Below, piece after piece: positions 22,301 through 31,980 of a stretch of DNA of 64,000 nt; within the stretch, counting starts at the first letter, position 1; each line of letters starts with the position of its first letter. The notes below the pieces were generated by a model. The model was not told the origin of the DNA and ran no database searches. It worked only from the letters and a program-made list of their open reading frames with translations. Made by a program: the position numbers and the translations under genes. The stretch covers positions 494,002 through 558,001 of the forward strand of contig MEHQ01001542.1 of assembly GCA_008828725.1 (NCBI GenBank). The letters run 5' to 3'. The stretch is from Saccharina japonica. Lineage: Eukaryota > Sar > Phaeophyceae > Laminariales > Laminariaceae.

Positions 22301-23173
22301 GTTTTGTGCCTGGTAAGGCATGCGGAGTACCCCGATGTGTAAAATACACCTGCAAATATTTTGAAGTAATATAATTTCCCATGTTTTTAGTCGGTTTGCT
22401 TTTGGGGCGTAATAAAGGCGCAAACGCTGCTGCGGGTACACTTCCATCTTTCCATTTTCTGAAAGCATTATTGGTTGTTGCACATTCGAGTTTACAATCA
22501 ATACACAATGTGTGCGCTTTCCTCCCGTTTTCTAACAACCCCCTCCCCTTGCCCCCCTTCCCTCCCCTTCCCCCTTCCTCTTTCGCTCGCTCGCATGCCT
22601 CTCTCCCCTCTCCCCTCCCAATTACCTTCCTGGCTCGGGTGTTGCTGTACGATACGATGCTGTGCTTCGTTTCCTTTTTGTTGGCACAGGCGGCCTTGAT
22701 CGAGGAGTGTGCCGGCGCAGGGTTCTTGCAGAAGAAGGACCTGTCTCGAGTCAGCATCTTGGACACCGGCCGCCTCAACGAGGTAATTTCCTTCCTTCCT
22801 TCCTTCCTTCCTTCCTTGTACCTTCTCGCCCCACCAGTATGCGGACGGACGTCTAACGATTTTTGTTTCAGGCCCGTCTTTGTTTTTTTCTCGCCGCTTA
22901 CATTAGTTTGCTTCCCTTCATCTGTCTTTCCTTTCCTTTCCTTTATGATAGGTGCCCTGTACTAACCGTATGAAAAAGGCTGATGTTTCCATGTACCACA
23001 CGCCCGTATGTTATGTACCAGGTACCTTGCATGTCCTGGTATGTGTTAATAGTCCTGACGGCGCCCCCTTTCAATGGCTTGCCTTCTTACCTCTTTTGCC
23101 TCAGATCTTCGACTTTTTGGTCACCCGTGGCTCGGTGAGGGAGCAGCCCAACAACGGGGGCAGCCTTGAGTGA
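10964..23173 (+). CDS. ADA2: Transcriptional adaptor ADA2, eleven exons
   Basis: Joined exons (10964-11197, 12912-13059, 16213-16304, 17316-17501, 18331-19101, 19394-19579, 20212-20321, 20859-20958, 21886-22050, 22690-22782, 23105-23173) give a continuous frame of about 717 codons with consistent phases. Domain order is that of ADA2: a ZZ zinc finger with C69/C72, C84/C87, C96/C99 and H109/H113; a SANT domain from residue 129 (DWTAAEE, then YLDTYLGRHG); the central ADA2 segment (HPLREDF, LLEDMIFRPKDDPQERQVKL); and a C-terminal SWIRM domain (LCSRLQMLPPYYL, IFDFLV). ADA2 proteins link the Gcn5 acetyltransferase to SAGA/ADA complexes in the nucleus. Unusual: an Ala/Thr-rich low-complexity insert of about 140 residues, and introns up to 3.2 kb packed with repeats. 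The start ATG at 10,964 is the first in frame with the ZZ cysteines. The exon 7 donor is the least certain junction. Confidence 0.88.
11198..12911 (+). other. ADA2 intron 1
   Basis: Holds a tandem array of about 10-15-bp units built from GTACCTGGTACT (11,990-12,150), a short telomere-like GGGTTAGGG (11,605), TTG/GTT-rich tracts (12,405-12,440), and a long C/T-rich stretch from 12,680 to the acceptor CTCGCTAG. Confidence 0.8.
11990..12150 (+). repeat. TACCTGGTAC minisatellite in ADA2 intron 1
   Basis: At least ten copies of a unit based on GTACCTGGTACT and GTACCTGGTCCT. The unit core is itself close to an inverted repeat. Confidence 0.85.
12912..13059 (+). CDS. ADA2: ADA2 exon 2 (rest of ZZ finger)
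   Basis: Acceptor CTCGCTAG, donor GTGAGA, ending in phase 1. Encodes YIRCAEC, VDVCFDCF, FQHKRTHAYRVVD: the remaining Cys and His ligands of the ZZ domain. The competing donor two bases upstream (GTGTGA) would break the frame into exon 3, so 13,059 was chosen. Confidence 0.88.
13347..13740 (-). mobile_element. LINE B 3' end, 5'-truncated, antisense in ADA2 intron 2
   Basis: Matches the other B copies at 14,546, 27,039 and 28,063: GACCATAGACCCTCGCATCC, ATGCCGGGAC, AAGCGCGAAGCGCCGTGAGG, GGTGTGGCCACTTCC, CCGCACAAATGATCT. It begins with a G-run and CACTTCATT (terminal part slightly deleted) and stops where LINE A begins. Confidence 0.85.
13745..14466 (-). mobile_element. LINE A 3' end, antisense in ADA2 intron 2
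   Basis: The reverse complement of the family seen at 1-1,315. The minus-strand frame 14,270-13,758 is open for 170 codons and ends NGQMTKASNK. It shows a conserved metal-binding-like motif (MCPCGKAIESRVHIVGECERY, split: CPCG at the start, H then C near the end). That is the C-terminal domain of the RT ORF, better preserved than at the window start. Begins with a G-run. Confidence 0.85.
14467..14545 (-). mobile_element. 79-bp LINE A terminal fragment between G-runs
   Basis: G-run, then TATTCATTTGTTGCTTGCC, to TTTCGAGACGGAGCA: only the last ~70 bp of LINE A, directly abutting the G-run of the next LINE B copy. Confidence 0.85.
14546..15055 (-). mobile_element. LINE B 3' end, long copy, antisense in ADA2 intron 2
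   Basis: About 510 bp from a G-run and GTGTACTTCATTTTCATGC to CGACGCCAACCCAACC. Near-collinear with the copy at 27,039-27,535. Frames are interrupted; I cannot show it codes. Confidence 0.8.
15056..15250 (+). repeat. Degenerate ~115-bp repeat with GGGGGGTGATAAACC
   Basis: GGGGTGATAAACCT/GCCT followed by a GGCAG..TAACCTGT block recurs at 13,218-13,270, 15,075-15,125 and 15,185-15,215, together with GACCCGCGTCTACACCGGTG-like text (13,168, 13,285, 15,140). Confidence 0.55.
16105..16361. repeat. Inverted (GTCT)n / (AGAC)n pair flanking ADA2 exon 3
   Basis: (GTCT)n-rich tract at 16,105-16,150 upstream and (ACAG)n tract at 16,322-16,360 downstream of the SANT exon. The two are reverse complements over about 35 nt, so a transcript could pair across the 92-nt exon. 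Confidence 0.9.
16213..16304 (+). CDS. ADA2: ADA2 exon 3 (SANT N-terminal part)
   Basis: Acceptor CCCCTGCAG, donor GTGAGA. After a split codon it encodes DWTAAEELALIDHV, then WEDLAMT: helix 1-2 of a SANT/Myb-like domain with the hallmark Trp residues. It ends in phase 0, in frame with exon 4. Confidence 0.9.
17316..17501 (+). CDS. ADA2: ADA2 exon 4 (SANT end and post-SANT motif)
   Basis: Acceptor ATCGCAG, donor GTGAGA; 62 codons, phase 0 at both ends. Encodes FFRRKSASELKMRYLDTYLG and RHGSVLP, the third SANT helix and the segment that follows it in ADA2 proteins. A degraded copy with the same following intron start lies at about 2,404-2,550. Confidence 0.9.
17502..18330 (+). other. ADA2 intron 4
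   Basis: G-rich start (17,560-17,600), repeated CCGCTxGCCGCGCTC-like units (17,665-17,755), then A/T-richer sequence to a CCGCTGCCAG acceptor. No other gene signal. Confidence 0.7.
18331..19101 (+). CDS. ADA2: ADA2 exon 5 (low-complexity insert, LPGAD segment)
   Basis: 257 codons, phase 0 at both ends, donor GTGAGG. It opens with VNSREIRERTIAQLHTLPG, then a repeat of GCTGCCGCTAC-type units (18,440-18,830) gives about 140 Ala/Thr/Gly residues. A basic/acidic stretch follows (KASCTSRKRRRVEKIEKNRE), then PGADLHAFHPLREDF, the conserved ADA2 centre. The repeat DNA also leaves long open frames in the other phases and on the minus strand, which are shadows. Confidence 0.85.
19394..19579 (+). CDS. 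ADA2: ADA2 exon 6
   Basis: Acceptor GAACGCAG, donor AAG/GTGAAG, 62 codons. Encodes LLEDMIFRPKDDPQERQVKL and VADHLLHEREVRKNFLVENN, the conserved DMEF-type helix region of ADA2. The frame stays open to 19,636, so the donor is inferred from continuity with exon 7. Confidence 0.85.
19580..20211 (+). other. ADA2 intron 6
   Basis: Contains a foldback-family remnant at 19,790-19,872 (GGGGGACTAAACACTTGGAA). The same block is found at the matching place of the pseudogene copy (3,818-3,898), evidence that the duplication carried introns. Confidence 0.7.
20212..20321 (+). CDS. ADA2: ADA2 exon 7 (exon duplicated as inverted pairs elsewhere)
   Basis: Acceptor GGTGGTACAG. Encodes ERREIRANLRQMEPFSTPDE, then HEDLVDNLCLSKTLRR. 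Phase with exon 8 requires an end at 20,321 (donor GTTCCT, weak); a GTGTTC donor at 20,320 would not keep frame. Treat the 3' boundary as provisional. Confidence 0.75.
20859..20958 (+). CDS. ADA2: ADA2 exon 8
   Basis: Acceptor GGTGATCAG, donor CAG/GTAGGG. Encodes AKLAELEARRKNEVGTMAGG, then KFESDKKEVREQ: a charged helix in the region before SWIRM. The alternative frame is open but Gly-rich and continues into the intron. Confidence 0.75.
20959..21885 (+). other. ADA2 intron 8 with a CTA/CTG microsatellite
   Basis: Starts with GGGTGGGGT-type repeats and contains a (CTA/CTG)n tract at 21,605-21,755, which yields long Leu/Tyr/Ser-rich frames that are not genes. Confidence 0.8.
21605..21755 (+). 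repeat. CTA/CTG trinucleotide microsatellite
   Basis: About 50 imperfect CTA, CTG, TTA and CCA triplets in ADA2 intron 8. Confidence 0.9.
21886..22050 (+). CDS. ADA2: ADA2 exon 9 (SWIRM start; probable GC donor)
   Basis: Acceptor TTTCCACAG. Encodes a Gly-rich linker, then EFISQSEMDLCSRLQMLPPY and YLRVK. A boundary AAG/GCGAGT keeps the two residues VK before AALIEE in exon 10, fitting the usual SWIRM spacing. A GT donor six bases upstream (CGG/GTGAAG) would also hold frame but drop them. Confidence 0.8.
22690..22782 (+). CDS. ADA2: ADA2 exon 10 (SWIRM)
   Basis: Acceptor TTGGCACAG, donor GTAATT, 31 codons. Encodes AALIEECAGAGFLQKKDLSR and ILDTGRLNE, SWIRM helices. A TTCC-repeat begins right after the donor. 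Confidence 0.88.
23105..23173 (+). CDS. ADA2: ADA2 exon 11 (SWIRM end, stop)
   Basis: Acceptor TTGCCTCAG. Encodes IFDFLVTRGSVREQ and a short polar tail, ending in TGA at 23,171-23,173. IFDFLV matches the last conserved SWIRM helix of ADA2. Confidence 0.88.
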   Translation: MFDFLVTRGSVREQPNNGGSLE

Positions 23174-26100
23174 GCGGACGGGGTGTGGTGCGATGGACGC
23201 GGTATGGCCGTTTCCTGGTTTGGAGGTGTTGGCTGCGGCGGCAACAGCTACGATACAGCTCAAGGTTAACTGCGGCGAATATACGATTTGCGCAGGCGGT
23301 GTGTTTTGTTTTTTTTGCGACGCTATTGCGGCGCTTTTACGACCCTTTGCGGTGTTTTGCGATGCCTTGATGTGATTTGCGGTGATTTAGCATGCGACAC
23401 TTTGCGGTGACTGCCGGTGATTCACATGAGACAACTTGCGATACCTTGCGAGGCTTACGAAGCTTCAAGGTGATTTTGCATCGCTTTGCTGCGCTTGTGA
23501 CGTGTGTGTGTTGTGTTGTGTTCACATGGAACCGCCCTAGCTATGTGTAGGGAACTGACATGGCACCACGCAAGAAGTGATGGTTGTTTGCGGTTACTAT
23601 AGGTTGTATCTATGGAGGATAAAGCCTGTAGGGGATTGCAAACGATGCTACTCTCACGGGAGCAGAGAGGATGCTAAACTTATATTCAAGTAGCTCGCAA
23701 GAGTAAAAGTGAAGGGGCGACATAGATATAGGGGAAGGATAGGAGAAGCGAAGACAGAAAGCGCACCCCTTTCTCCCCATAGCTACTGCAAAAATTGTTC
23801 CACAGATATTTCAAGTATTGTGTTCCCAATTATGTGCGTGCAGGTCTTAACGTGTACCCACGGTTCCACGTTTCGGGGACATGAACACTTGGAATTAGAG
23901 TAGAATCGTTTATGTAAGACTACCAATTTTGTTTTTACCAGTGTACAGCTGTATCGCCGTTTTTGGGCTCCGGAGCTATTACTTTACTGCGTACATGGGA
24001 TTGATGGTTGGACCATTATTTTTGCTTGGAGCACACCGTTTTTCTTTACGTCTGTACGACTGCATCCACAAGTTTGGGGTTACAATTAGTAATAGTGCTA
24101 TGCACTTGGACTTAGAGTTGCCTACTTAAGCAGATTTACGACGCGTTTTACCTCTGTGCAATTACTTACGCGGGTTTGTGATTCCTAGCACTACATACTA
24201 CCTGGAATATTAAGCGTACGTGGAATAGGCGCTGTCTGTCGATGAGACGAAAACACGTATATAGCAGGTATAGTACAGTATGTTAAGGTATAGTACACCA
24301 AGCTGGCCGGGAATATTGTTATCTTTGGATGTTGACATCAGAGTACAAACGGGTACTGTTTTCATGCGGTACGCCAGAGGGGGTATCACTTACGACTTGC
24401 CACCAGCTACACCAACCTCGTAGGCGGGTCCGCTTCATACGTGCTGGTAGTGGATATATTCCGAGGCGCGGGTATGATGCGTGATGTACGATAGTAAAAG
24501 TAGCTTCTTCGAAGGGCTGTTGTCAGTTGTCAGGGATCCTTGGAAGCGGCGACGGGGCCGAGGGGTTTAATCTCTGTGCAACTGCATCCACGCTTTTGAG
24601 CTTCGAATTATGTTTTAGTGTACGTACGAAGTGCGTCGTCTGTACTTGGAATTAAGGGTTGGGCCACTTCTGCCTGAAGTACGAAGTTGGTTGTTACCTC
24701 TCTCGTCCTGTATCCACAATTTTGGGGTTGGAACTGTTGCTACCAGGTATGCACTTGGAGTTAAGGGTGTGGTTGTGTCTGCAAGAAGGGTGAGCTTATA
24801 TACGACTGCACCCACGCTTGTGAGGGCGGAGTACTACTGCTGTACTACTTCCTTGGAAATCGTTGGCCTGCATCCACGATTTTGAAGGGTGGGAATAGTA
24901 GTCCGTACCTGGCACCCGATGTCAGACTTTGAGAACATCATTTATGTGGAGGCAATATAGGGGTATCAACAGGGGGGAACGTGTATGAGAGAGAGTATAT
25001 ATATAGAGAGAGAGAGTAGAGGCAATAGAGAAAAAAGCCTTCCTGGCGCGCGAGAGTGTTTCTTCCCCAAGATGACAAACCTCACTCCCGCGCCATACGT
25101 AGGGGAACGCCCATTGCACACCGGGTACGTATGCAAATAGAGCTCTGCGCACCCTTTTAGAATATGCTGGGTGTAGTGTAGTTTCCCCTTTTGCTGCAGC
25201 CGCAGCCGTTTGGTGGAAACCCTATTATTGTATTTTGGTGGATCAGTTCGGCGTGGCATGAGGGTGCCAAGTGACCCCTGCCGGTGGCTGATTATATCAA
25301 TATTTTCCGAGGGTCAGTTTGGAGGGCTCAGGTCCGGGTGGGATCAGGGTGCCAAGCGGGAGAAGGGTAACATAGTGTAACGTAGGGGTGTGCAAAGTGT
25401 TGTGTGCACACCTCAGGTGTGCAAATAGGCGTCGTCGGGGGCGGGTAGGAGTTCCGGGGTTGGAGGCGGCGTTCTCTAGTGTGTGTTGTTTCTTTCGCTC
25501 CGTTTTTTTTTGTGTGCAGTGTAAAAATTACGCCGAGTTTCGAAAAATGTGGATCCAAAATGAAATGAGCGTGACGTTTTACTTTTCTTTGGAATCCCGA
25601 TTCGGTGCTCCGTACGTAGTTGTTGGTATGCCCCTCCCCCCCCCGCTGAATGTATCGAGTACACCCTCCCCCCCCTGGTAGGCGTATTGTTTGTTGTCGA
25701 TTCGCAAAATGCTGAAAAATGTGATTTGTTATTGTAGCTTTGCGGATGCTGCACCGGGTTAGTTTGGTGACTCAGTCCGGTTCGGTTCGGTCCGGCCCGG
25801 GGGTACCGCAACTATCGCCACGATAGCGGTGTCCCCAAGATGGGTATACTGTATACAGGCAAGAATTTTCCGCGCGTGTTCAGGAATTTTATTTGCGGCG
25901 AGAGAGAGAACAATATAATATACCTACCTGCTCCCGGCAGAGTCCGTTTCTGTTGTAGACACCGCTTGTCACCCGACCCACTTTTGCCTACAGTAGCTGC
26001 CTGTGTCTCGAAATAAAGCATGGCGCCTCGGTTTTAGAATAAGATACTATTGATTGCTTTTAACAATGGTGGTGGGCACATCTGGTGTTTTTTTGGGGGG

Positions 26101-26200
26101 TTTTTTGCTTGCGGTCGAGCGGCTGGTGACTGGTTGAAGCCCCTTCATCGTGATGCTGCTGCCGTAGTTGTTTGTGTGGACCTTGCATCGATTGTTGCTG
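23174..26200. other. ADA2 downstream region, no gene recognised
   Basis: A degenerate TTTGCGGTGATTTGCGATGC-like array occupies 23,285-23,480. Remnants of the CCCGTTTTGGGGAC foldback family and related ACTTGGAATTAGxGT blocks occur at 23,858-23,905, 24,050-24,125 and 24,590-24,780. A C-run lies at 25,630-25,675. No conserved coding exon found. Confidence 0.45.
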
Positions 26201-27010
26201 ATGATGATGTGTGTAGCCGTTGTTGCCCTTCTTGAAAACTTGAAAGGGGATGCATCCCCATTTATCCTTATCTGGAAGCGGGGTTTCCCTTCTGGGAAGA
26301 GGGTGCATCCCCTGTTGCCGACGTGGAGGCGTTATTGTGCAATTGCCCTTCTCAAAAGAGAGGGTATCACTTCTTATCGTTATGTAGGAGTAACTGCCCC
26401 TTTCGAAAATGAGTGCATCCACTCTTATCGTTTTGGAGGTTTTGTTGCCGAAAGAGGTTGCCTCCCTTCGTGTCGTTATGTATGTAGGCGTTATTACCCT
26501 TCTTGAAAGAGGATGTATCCCCTGTTATCGTTATGTAGGCGTTTCTGCCCCTCTCTCTTTCGACGGGGGCACAATTTCCCCTCTGGAAAGCGGATGCATT
26601 CCTGTCCTTTTTGGAGGCGTGATCCCCCCTCTGGAATGATGACATGCATCCCCTCTGTTGTGGTAATGGAGGCGTAAGTTCCCCTCTAGAATGAGGATGC
26701 ATCCCACACCTTGTTGTGTGCCTGGTAGGCTTTATTGCCCCTGTCGAAATAGGTTCTATCATCTGTTGTCGTTTTGGAGGCGTTAGGGATCCTGTTGAAA
26801 GGGGGCGCACCCCCTGTTACCGTTATGCAGGCGTTACTGCCCCTCTCTGAAGAGGACACAATCCCTCTATTTTCGTTGAGGAGGCGTACTTGCCCCTCTC
26901 GAAAGAGGCTGCATCCCCGCGTAGCATGTAGGCGTATTTGCCTTCCTTCTGGAGAGAGGGCGCATCCCATCTTGTCGTTATGTAGGCGTTATTCCGCCTC
27001 CACCCGGGGG
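26200..27010 (+). repeat. Degenerate ~50-60-bp tandem array, about 14 units
   Basis: The unit resembles GCATCCCCTGTTATCGTTAT, then GTAGGCGTTATTGCCCCTCT, then a GAAAGAGG-like end. Units diverge in length and sequence, leaving patchy open frames on both strands. The array ends at the G-run of a LINE B copy. Confidence 0.8.
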
Positions 27011-27032
27011 CGCATCAATCAGGGCGAAGTAA

Positions 27033-27540
27033 GAGGGGGGGGGGGTACTTCATATTCATGCATGGCCGTAGTCGTATGACCATATACCCTCGCATCCCCA
27101 CAATGCCGGGACAGAGCATGCCGGGTTTTCACCGACCAGGCAGACATTACTAGTGCCAAGCGCGAAGCGCTGTGAGGTGTTGGGCAAGTCGCATGAAGGG
27201 TGAGCTGCGTCCTACTAAGAACCGCTTGTGAGGCGGACTTGCATGTGGATGACAGCTTCAATGGGTTAATTTAATTTCCGGTGTGGCCATTTCCAGAGAC
27301 AGCAATGGGAGTACTATTAATAGTAACTGCCTCGTGGGTGCCTTGCCATAAGCACTACGCGATACGATATTTACCCTTGTGCGGAGCAAAGGTTCTCCAC
27401 CCGGCACAAATGATCCAACTCGACCGCCAGCTGCAATCGACCGCCAACAATTAAAAAAAAGGTACCTTGGTGGTCTAGCTCATGTAGTGAGCGGAATGTT
27501 TCACAGTGTCGTTGCCAACCGACGCCAATCCAACCAATGG
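27033..27540 (-). mobile_element. LINE B 3' end, long copy
   Basis: G-run, GTACTTCATATTCATGC, then the full set of B landmarks to CGACGCCAATCCAACC; collinear with 14,546-15,055. It abuts the G-run of LINE A. Confidence 0.85.
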
Positions 27541-28062
27541 GGGGGGGGGGAGGGGGACGTAGTCATTTGTTGCTTGCCTTAGTCACTAGACCATTGACAA
27601 CGCATCCCCCCCTTTCGAGACGGAGCACCGTTCCTACTCCTAATGGAGACACCTCCAACATTTGGGCGCTCATTACGTTGTTCCCATACATTACAAATAC
27701 ACGTTTTGCTATTCCTATCCCCTTCCTGTTTCGCCTCCTTCGGCCACCATCTATCGTCCCCTCAGAGACAAGGTTGGGGTCGGGTTGGGTCTGGGCCGAT
27801 GTCTGAGATAGAAATTTGACCACAAGGTGCTGCACGAGTAAATAATATATCAGTGTGTGTATGTGTTGTGTAATAATAATTAATTAATTTCGCGAAAGAG
27901 GGAGAAGAATATCCTAAGATAGCGATCGTTTTTCTCGCTACTATCCAGTGTACCAACCTTCTTCATGTCACATTCGTCTACTTCCCTCATTTCCTCTTCT
28001 ACTCGTAGCGCATCCCGTTCCTCCTTGTACATTTCACATTCTCCCACTATGTAAATCTGTGG
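27540..28062 (-). mobile_element. LINE A 3' end with ~155-bp insertion
   Basis: Minus-strand LINE A terminus (TTTGTTGCTTGCCTTAGTCA, GAGACGGAGCACCGTTCCTA). The sequence CACCATCTATC/AAGATAGCGATCG, continuous in the 13.7-kb copy, is split here by about 155 bp (27,757-27,913) of unrelated, partly A/T-rich DNA. The copy is cut by LINE B at 28,063. Confidence 0.8.
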
Positions 28063-28368
28063 GGGGGGGGTGTACTCATGTCGTGCACGGCCGTAGTCGT
28101 ATGACCACAGACCCTCGCATCCCTACAATGCCGGGACGGAGCACGTTTGGTTTTCACCAACCAGGCAGACATTGTTTGCACCAAGCGCGAAGCGCCGTGA
28201 GGTATCGGGCGAGTCGCATGGACGGCGAGCTGCATCCTGCTAAGAACCGCTTCTGAGGCGGACTTGCATGTGGACGACAGCCTCCAATGAATTGATTTAA
28301 TTTCTGGTGTGGCCACTTCCTGAGACAGCAATGGGAGCACTACGTGACTGCCTCGTGGGTGGGGGGGG
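28063..28368 (-). mobile_element. LINE B 3' end inserted in LINE A
   Basis: G-run, GTGTACTCATGTCGTGCACG, then B landmarks to GACTGCCTCGTGGGTGG. It interrupts LINE A right after CCCACTATGTAAATCTGT, showing B was active after A landed. Confidence 0.85.
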
Positions 28369-30750
28369 GGCTGCCCCGCCCGCATGTGTGTGGACGGTTC
28401 CGACCCAGTGTCGCCAGAGGCAACCTGGATGTCAGGTACAAAAAAACTGGAATGGGGGTGTAACAGAGAGAGTTGCTATTTTACCCGGCCGCCTATCCGT
28501 GATATAGGGCGTGCCTTACTTTTTACCTGGGTGAAGCGGGGACGTCCTGTGGAAAAGTTGATGCCGGAAGTTCCACGGCCGTCCAACCGAAAATCTCTGG
28601 GAAAAAAAACGACGTGTGTGGTGTACTTGCCTCCGCCTTCAGCCTCGATCAACATCGGGACTGATGGAACAAACAGACTCAAAAAAAAATGTTCATGTGG
28701 ATTGATCTCGCACTTTCTGCAAAACAAAATGGCATGGTGCATTTTGGTATAGAACAGAGATACGCAATGTGTAACCCAACGATGATTCATCCGCGTGTGG
28801 CACCTCTTGACGACCGTAACTGAAAACGGGTTGTCCGGGTAGCCGGGTGACAGACCCGAGTATTCGTCGAACCGGTTTGATTTCGTCTGAAAACCCGGGT
28901 TACCCGCGACGGGTTCGGGTTTCACTTCCAGAAGTATCCGAGTACCCGTATGTGACGGGTAATCGCCGGGGTACACCTCTATAACGGGGAACATAGTAAT
29001 CAGGACCTGTCAGACACACAAAAAATCTATATACTACAGTATTTTTACTAAGCATATTTGGTCCTGATTACTATGTTCCCTCGTAATAGCTCAAAGGGCC
29101 TTCGTAGGTATACTCGTACGCCTATTTTGGGAGTTTCCCCTATTAATAACCATGAATAAAATTACACCAGTATTATTATTACAGTAGTTTAGTATTACAG
29201 TACATATATATATACAGATGATAGTAGACTTATTCGCGGAATTTCTGGTCAAATATTCCAGGTGTTACTCAAGGTACACACCGCAGTAGTATACTACTAC
29301 AGTACTGTAGTAGTTCCGCCAATAGGAACGCACGTGTGGTCCGTGCAGGACAATATGACCTACGAGTAGAACGTTTCGGGTCATAACTTTTGAAAGACGA
29401 CGAATTGGGCGATAGTGCTACCACCGTCGGGATCGCCAGGGCAGAACAAAAGCACAGAGTTTTGACCTTTTTTGTGTTCGCCTTCATTGAAATCAAGTAA
29501 GTTACAGCTAATCCAATCGCGGACGTGAAAAACCCAACCCCAGCCAACCCAAAAAACAGGACGGAAAACGATATTCCTTTCGAAACTACAGGTAGGTAGG
29601 TGTATCAGGAGTTCGTTTTTCAAATTAAACGAAAGTTTGAGAGATTTTCTAGGTGGTTTCGTAAAAAGTTGCTGATCTTGGCGGTCGAAAATACGTGTGA
29701 TGCACCGGATACGGTTTTTGGTGTTTGTCTTCGTCGTTTTTTTTTTTCTTCAAACGGAAAAAAAATGCTTGCGGCAAATTATAACTATTAGTACCTGTCG
29801 AAATACGCCCTCATATATTACAGCTTCTGAATGAAGCACGCGTAATAATGCCACTGGAATCCGGGTTTTCAGGTTTATTGGTCGTAAAGAGTGAAAAAAA
29901 AAACACACACACACACACCATCATCTCACCTTCGCGAGGAGAGGGCCGTAAGGGCCCGCGTACTAACGAACAAAAACTTTCGTCGTGGAATAAAAATGAA
30001 TCAAATTGAACAGAACTTCGTGAAGTAAATGACTTTGGATCCTATCGAGGAATGGTGTATTGTGTTGAGAAATCGAATACTGCACAAAAGGGGCAACGAA
30101 TACCCGTGGGCAACCAACGAGGCGGGCTTTACGGCCCGTGAGCTCCCCGGGGCGCCGCTGCCAGCGGAAGATTATGTCTGCCGGCACAGGCTAAGAGAGG
30201 CTATCGCTCTTGGGGTGCCTTGGGTGGCTGGCGCAGCCCCGAAGCCGCACGCAGGCAGCCGCGACGGGGATACAGCGACCCAGCTTCTGAGCGAAGACGT
30301 GACCTGGTTGGTGTTCGTGTGGGTTGTGAGGCAGAGAGGGATATAAACTGGGTGAGCGACGGCCTCATGAGTTTTTCAGGCGCCGTGGGTGGTCTACTAC
30401 TTACTCTGTGCTGGGGCCGTCGGACCTCGCGCTGCGACTGCTCCGGTGCTCCTGCCTCTCGGGAAGGATGGATCTCGCCTCTGAAACAGTCGACAACACG
30501 GGTCAAGTTTGCGTGACTTGCTTCGGTTTCATGGAACATGCCACGTTGAGTTCGACAAACTCCCCACATTGATCAGCGCGAAGAACAAACGAAGTCCCAA
30601 AGTACATACTTATTTTGTGGAATTCCGTGTCAATCCATTTCACTCGAAAACGCCTGCTTGGTGGTTCACTTTTCGACCAATCAGATGCAAATCAAATCAA
30701 ACGAAACACATGTTTTCGAAATTCAACAATAAAACGTGGAAAAGGGTCAA
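28369..30750. other. Unassigned sequence with hairpin element and GC-rich island
   Basis: 28,800-28,980 is rich in ACCCGGGTxACCCG blocks, similar to 54.3-54.9 kb. A hairpin element lies at 28,986-29,082. 30,110-30,540 is a GC-rich island with open frames on both strands (for example 30,029-30,346 plus), but I recognise no domain or paired splice sites. Confidence 0.4.
28986..29082. mobile_element. Miniature inverted-repeat element, family H3
   Basis: Arms GGGGAACATAGTAATCAGG and CCTGATTACTATGTTCCC pair around an interior with TATTTTTACT. Related copies are at 58,360-58,475 and 62,045-62,160. Confidence 0.75.
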
Positions 30751-30751
30751 A

Positions 30752-31312
30752 GGGGGGTATACCCCATGTTTTTCAGCCATTTGGGGGTATAGGCAAAAAC
30801 ACACCCACGGCAGGCGCTGCCACGTGACCAAACCTGCCTCAAATGTGATTCTGACGCGCTGGCGGGACGCCTGCAGCCCATGACAAGCACGCACACCCCT
30901 CTTTTTAATTTTTGGGACACGTGCTTGGGCCTAACGGGACCACGGTGCAGGAGGGGGCAAAAGGACCCCCCCTTTTGACCACATGTTGGGGGGGAGTATA
31001 ACCCCGCAAATCTACTGAATGTATCTACCACCCCCAATTGACCACCATTTCCCCCCCTTATAAATATATCATATATTTATAACCCCGCAAATCTACTGAA
31101 TGAATACACTGTACCCCGAATTGGCCACCATTTCCCCCGCTTGACCGAAGGCATACCCCTTTTTGACCACTTTTATGACATCCTCACAAGCGAGACTTCA
31201 AGTATGCGTATCCACGTCACCGCCCAACAGTCCTAGTAGACCCCGGGTGGAGGCTTCAGATTAAGTGGCAAGTATAGTTGCGATCATGTGTCTCCGAAAA
31301 AATCACGGCACA
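30752..31312 (+). repeat. Left arm of ~0.55-kb inverted repeat
   Basis: From AAAGGGGGGTATACCCC to AAAAAATCACGGCACAA. Blocks such as CACGGCAGGCGCT, GACGCGCTGGCGGGAC, CCTGCAGCCCATG, CTTTTGACCACATG and AAGTATAGTTGCGAT reappear in reverse complement and reverse order at 34,722-35,530. No insertion at the TTGGGCCTAACGGGACC site (empty site of the right-arm SINE). Confidence 0.85.
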
Positions 31313-31592
31313 ATGGATGTACAAATCAAATCTTTAAATACAGACGAAATAAAGGTATGTTTACTTCTTATAAAAAATGGCGGGATAGTCGGAAGACCAT
31401 TTTATCATGGGTCGCGCGTTGGGTGCTCGGTGCTTGGTTGTTGGGTGTGCTTGGTTGTCGGACGGGAGGATGCTGGGTGCTAGGTGCTTTTGGTTGTCGG
31501 ACGGTGAGGGGTGGTGGGGACACGAGCGAGGATAATACAGATTGTCCTGTCATGTTTTCTAAGAAGTAAACATAGCTTTGTTTCGTCTACCC

Positions 31593-31676
31593 CTTAAGAA
31601 CTGGTCCCACGAATTTGGGGAAAAACTACTTGGAATTAGTGTGGGACATTTTGTTTCAGTTCTGAAGGGGTTCAGA
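31593..31676 (+). mobile_element. Foldback element family F1
   Basis: CCCCTTAAGAACTGGTCCCA, ATTTGGGGA, ACTTGGAATTAGTGTGGGA, then CAGTTCTGAAGGGG: the same plan as 55,163-55,246 and the well-kept copy at 33,328-33,419. Confidence 0.6.
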
Positions 31677-31980
31677 TTTGATTTTTATAAAAATATATCA
31701 AAATACGTCAGGTAGGTGTGACTACTGCCGATTGTACGGTTGAAAGTCAACTTTGTTTGCAAGCTGCGTGATACGTTAGACACGCTCATTGGGCGTGCTT
31801 GTACGAGTACTATGTTTCGTTTTACAATATGGTGTTTGTGAGTGAAATCTGCGATATAGTAGTTGATAATCAGTTCTGCACATTTTTCATCGTAAATCGT
31901 TCGCGTGTTCTATTTGTAATCCTCATTAAGATATAATGGTTCGACGACTCCCCTGGATGCTACCAGGGTCAACAGGACGA

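Noticed and set aside
22170..22778. 202-codon minus-strand frame
   Set aside because: Overlaps ADA2 exon 10 and a C/T-rich acceptor tract in antisense; composition is that of the reversed pyrimidine tract.
30029..30540. Host gene in the GC-rich island
   Set aside because: Open frames exist on both strands but none shows a recognisable domain or coherent splice signals.
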